Origin: a bacterium
GTDB lineage: Bacteria; UBA9089; UBA9088; JAGUXG01
Length of the DNA: 6,066 nucleotides
Assembly (NCBI GenBank): GCA_030018505.1
Contig: JASEHO010000094.1
Coordinates: 1 to 6,066 of the forward strand
Direction: 5' to 3'
Of the stretch, positions 5,488 to 6,066 are shown one piece after another (position 1 is the first letter of the stretch; each line of letters begins with the position of its first letter). The notes beneath the pieces were generated by a model, which saw nothing but the letters and a program-made list of their open reading frames with translations, had not been told where the DNA came from and ran no database searches. Both the position numbers and the translations under genes were made by a program.

Positions 5488-6047
5488 GGTTATTTAAAAG
5501 ATTGATATTTGGGTTGTTTGTTACACTGTTGACCCTGAGTTGGCCAACAAGATGCTTTGCTGGTCCACCTACTGGTGGGTATGTAAATGAGAATACAGCT
5601 ACTACCACTCACTTTGAGATACACTGGGAAGGAAGTAATACAAGCACTCATTATGCCACTAATAACTGGATAAATAATGTGAGAGCTTATTTGGATAATG
5701 CCTGGAATTTTCAGACACCTATCTGGCAAGCTCCACCAGATCCTGATGGAGTTATAAGGGTTGATGTTTGGAATAAAGAAGTAGAGGCATATGGTGAAAC
5801 AAAATTAGACATTCTTAGTGGTAATTTAGAAATAGAGTTAGACAATGATTATGCAGGCACTATTGTTTCAGGCGAGGAGGGTCTTAAAATGACAACAGCC
5901 CATGAGTTCTTCCATTGTGTCCAGCTTAATTGGGTAGATGGTGCTACTTGGGGAAATTCTACATATAATTGGTTCACAGAAGGCTCTGCTGATTGGATGG
6001 CAGACCAGATGTATACTCAAAAGCAACAGGTTTACCAAAAATTATAA
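5484..6047 (+). CDS. Secreted zinc metalloprotease (HExxH), probably C-terminally truncated
   Basis: The 187-residue product begins with a signal peptide: M-R-L-F-K-R, a hydrophobic core at 7-20, and likely cleavage after Ala26 (C-F-A, then G-P-P). The mature part opens with T-T-H-F-E-I-H-W at 41-48, a frequent beginning of extracellular metalloprotease domains. The catalytic core is T-A-H-E-F-F-H at 138-144, with His140 and His144 as zinc ligands and Glu141 as the catalytic base. The segment W-F-T-E-G-S-A-D-W at 163-171 places Glu166 as the probable third ligand, 22 residues on, as in gluzincin-type enzymes. The pattern E-L-D-N-D-Y before the motif and E-G-x-A-x-W after it resembles the putative metalloproteases of the MXAN_6640 type; the family name is tentative. 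Such proteins normally continue well past this point, but this frame ends 16 residues after Trp171. It overlaps the preceding gene by ATGA and would be co-translated with it. Confidence 0.8.
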   Translation: MRLFKRLIFGLFVTLLTLSWPTRCFAGPPTGGYVNENTATTTHFEIHWEGSNTSTHYATNNWINNVRAYLDNAWNFQTPIWQAPPDPDGVIRVDVWNKEVEAYGETKLDILSGNLEIELDNDYAGTIVSGEEGLKMTTAHEFFHCVQLNWVDGATWGNSTYNWFTEGSADWMADQMYTQKQQVYQKL

Positions 6048-6066
6048 GCGTTCTGCGTCTTACTGT

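Overview
The window looks like chromosomal DNA of an AT-rich, Gram-negative-type bacterium, probably from an uncultured or candidate phylum. This is an inference from gene content: a holB-ricT pair as in many Firmicutes and deep-branching phyla sits next to a large exported protein with CARDB, carboxypeptidase-regulatory-like and C-terminal FlgD-Ig/T9SS-type sorting modules, an architecture common in outer-membrane-bearing candidate phyla. No rRNA, tRNA or CRISPR array was seen. All genes recognised lie on the + strand.

Layout. Positions 1-102 are the 3' end of a sensor histidine kinase gene. Thirty bases later comes holB (DNA polymerase III delta', 133-1065), which overlaps ricT (PSP1/YaaT family, 1034-1834) by 32 bases, so these genes probably form one operon. 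Positions 1812-2719 hold a heavily decayed insertion sequence whose frameshifted transposase fragments resemble the IS4/IS1634 superfamily. The left end of the remnant supplies the last codons and stop of ricT. Its right end abuts the middle of a surface-protein gene that has lost its 5' part, open from 2719 and with its first ATG at 2887, ending at 4515. The remnant therefore marks a rearrangement junction and not a simple insertion.

At 4526-4554 there is a good sigma70-type promoter. It drives a two-gene unit: a secreted protein of unknown function (4588-5487) overlapping by ATGA a secreted HExxH metalloprotease (5484-6047). The metalloprotease keeps its zinc motif and the downstream glutamate but stops soon after, so it is probably truncated or frameshifted at the edge of the window.

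The first half is core replication and regulation. The second half is accessory envelope/secretome material joined to it through the dead IS. No clearly new defence or mobile system was found. The most interesting points are the IS-mediated junction, a 7-bp repeat tract inside the surface-protein gene that could cause phase variation, and the translationally coupled unknown protein/metalloprotease pair.
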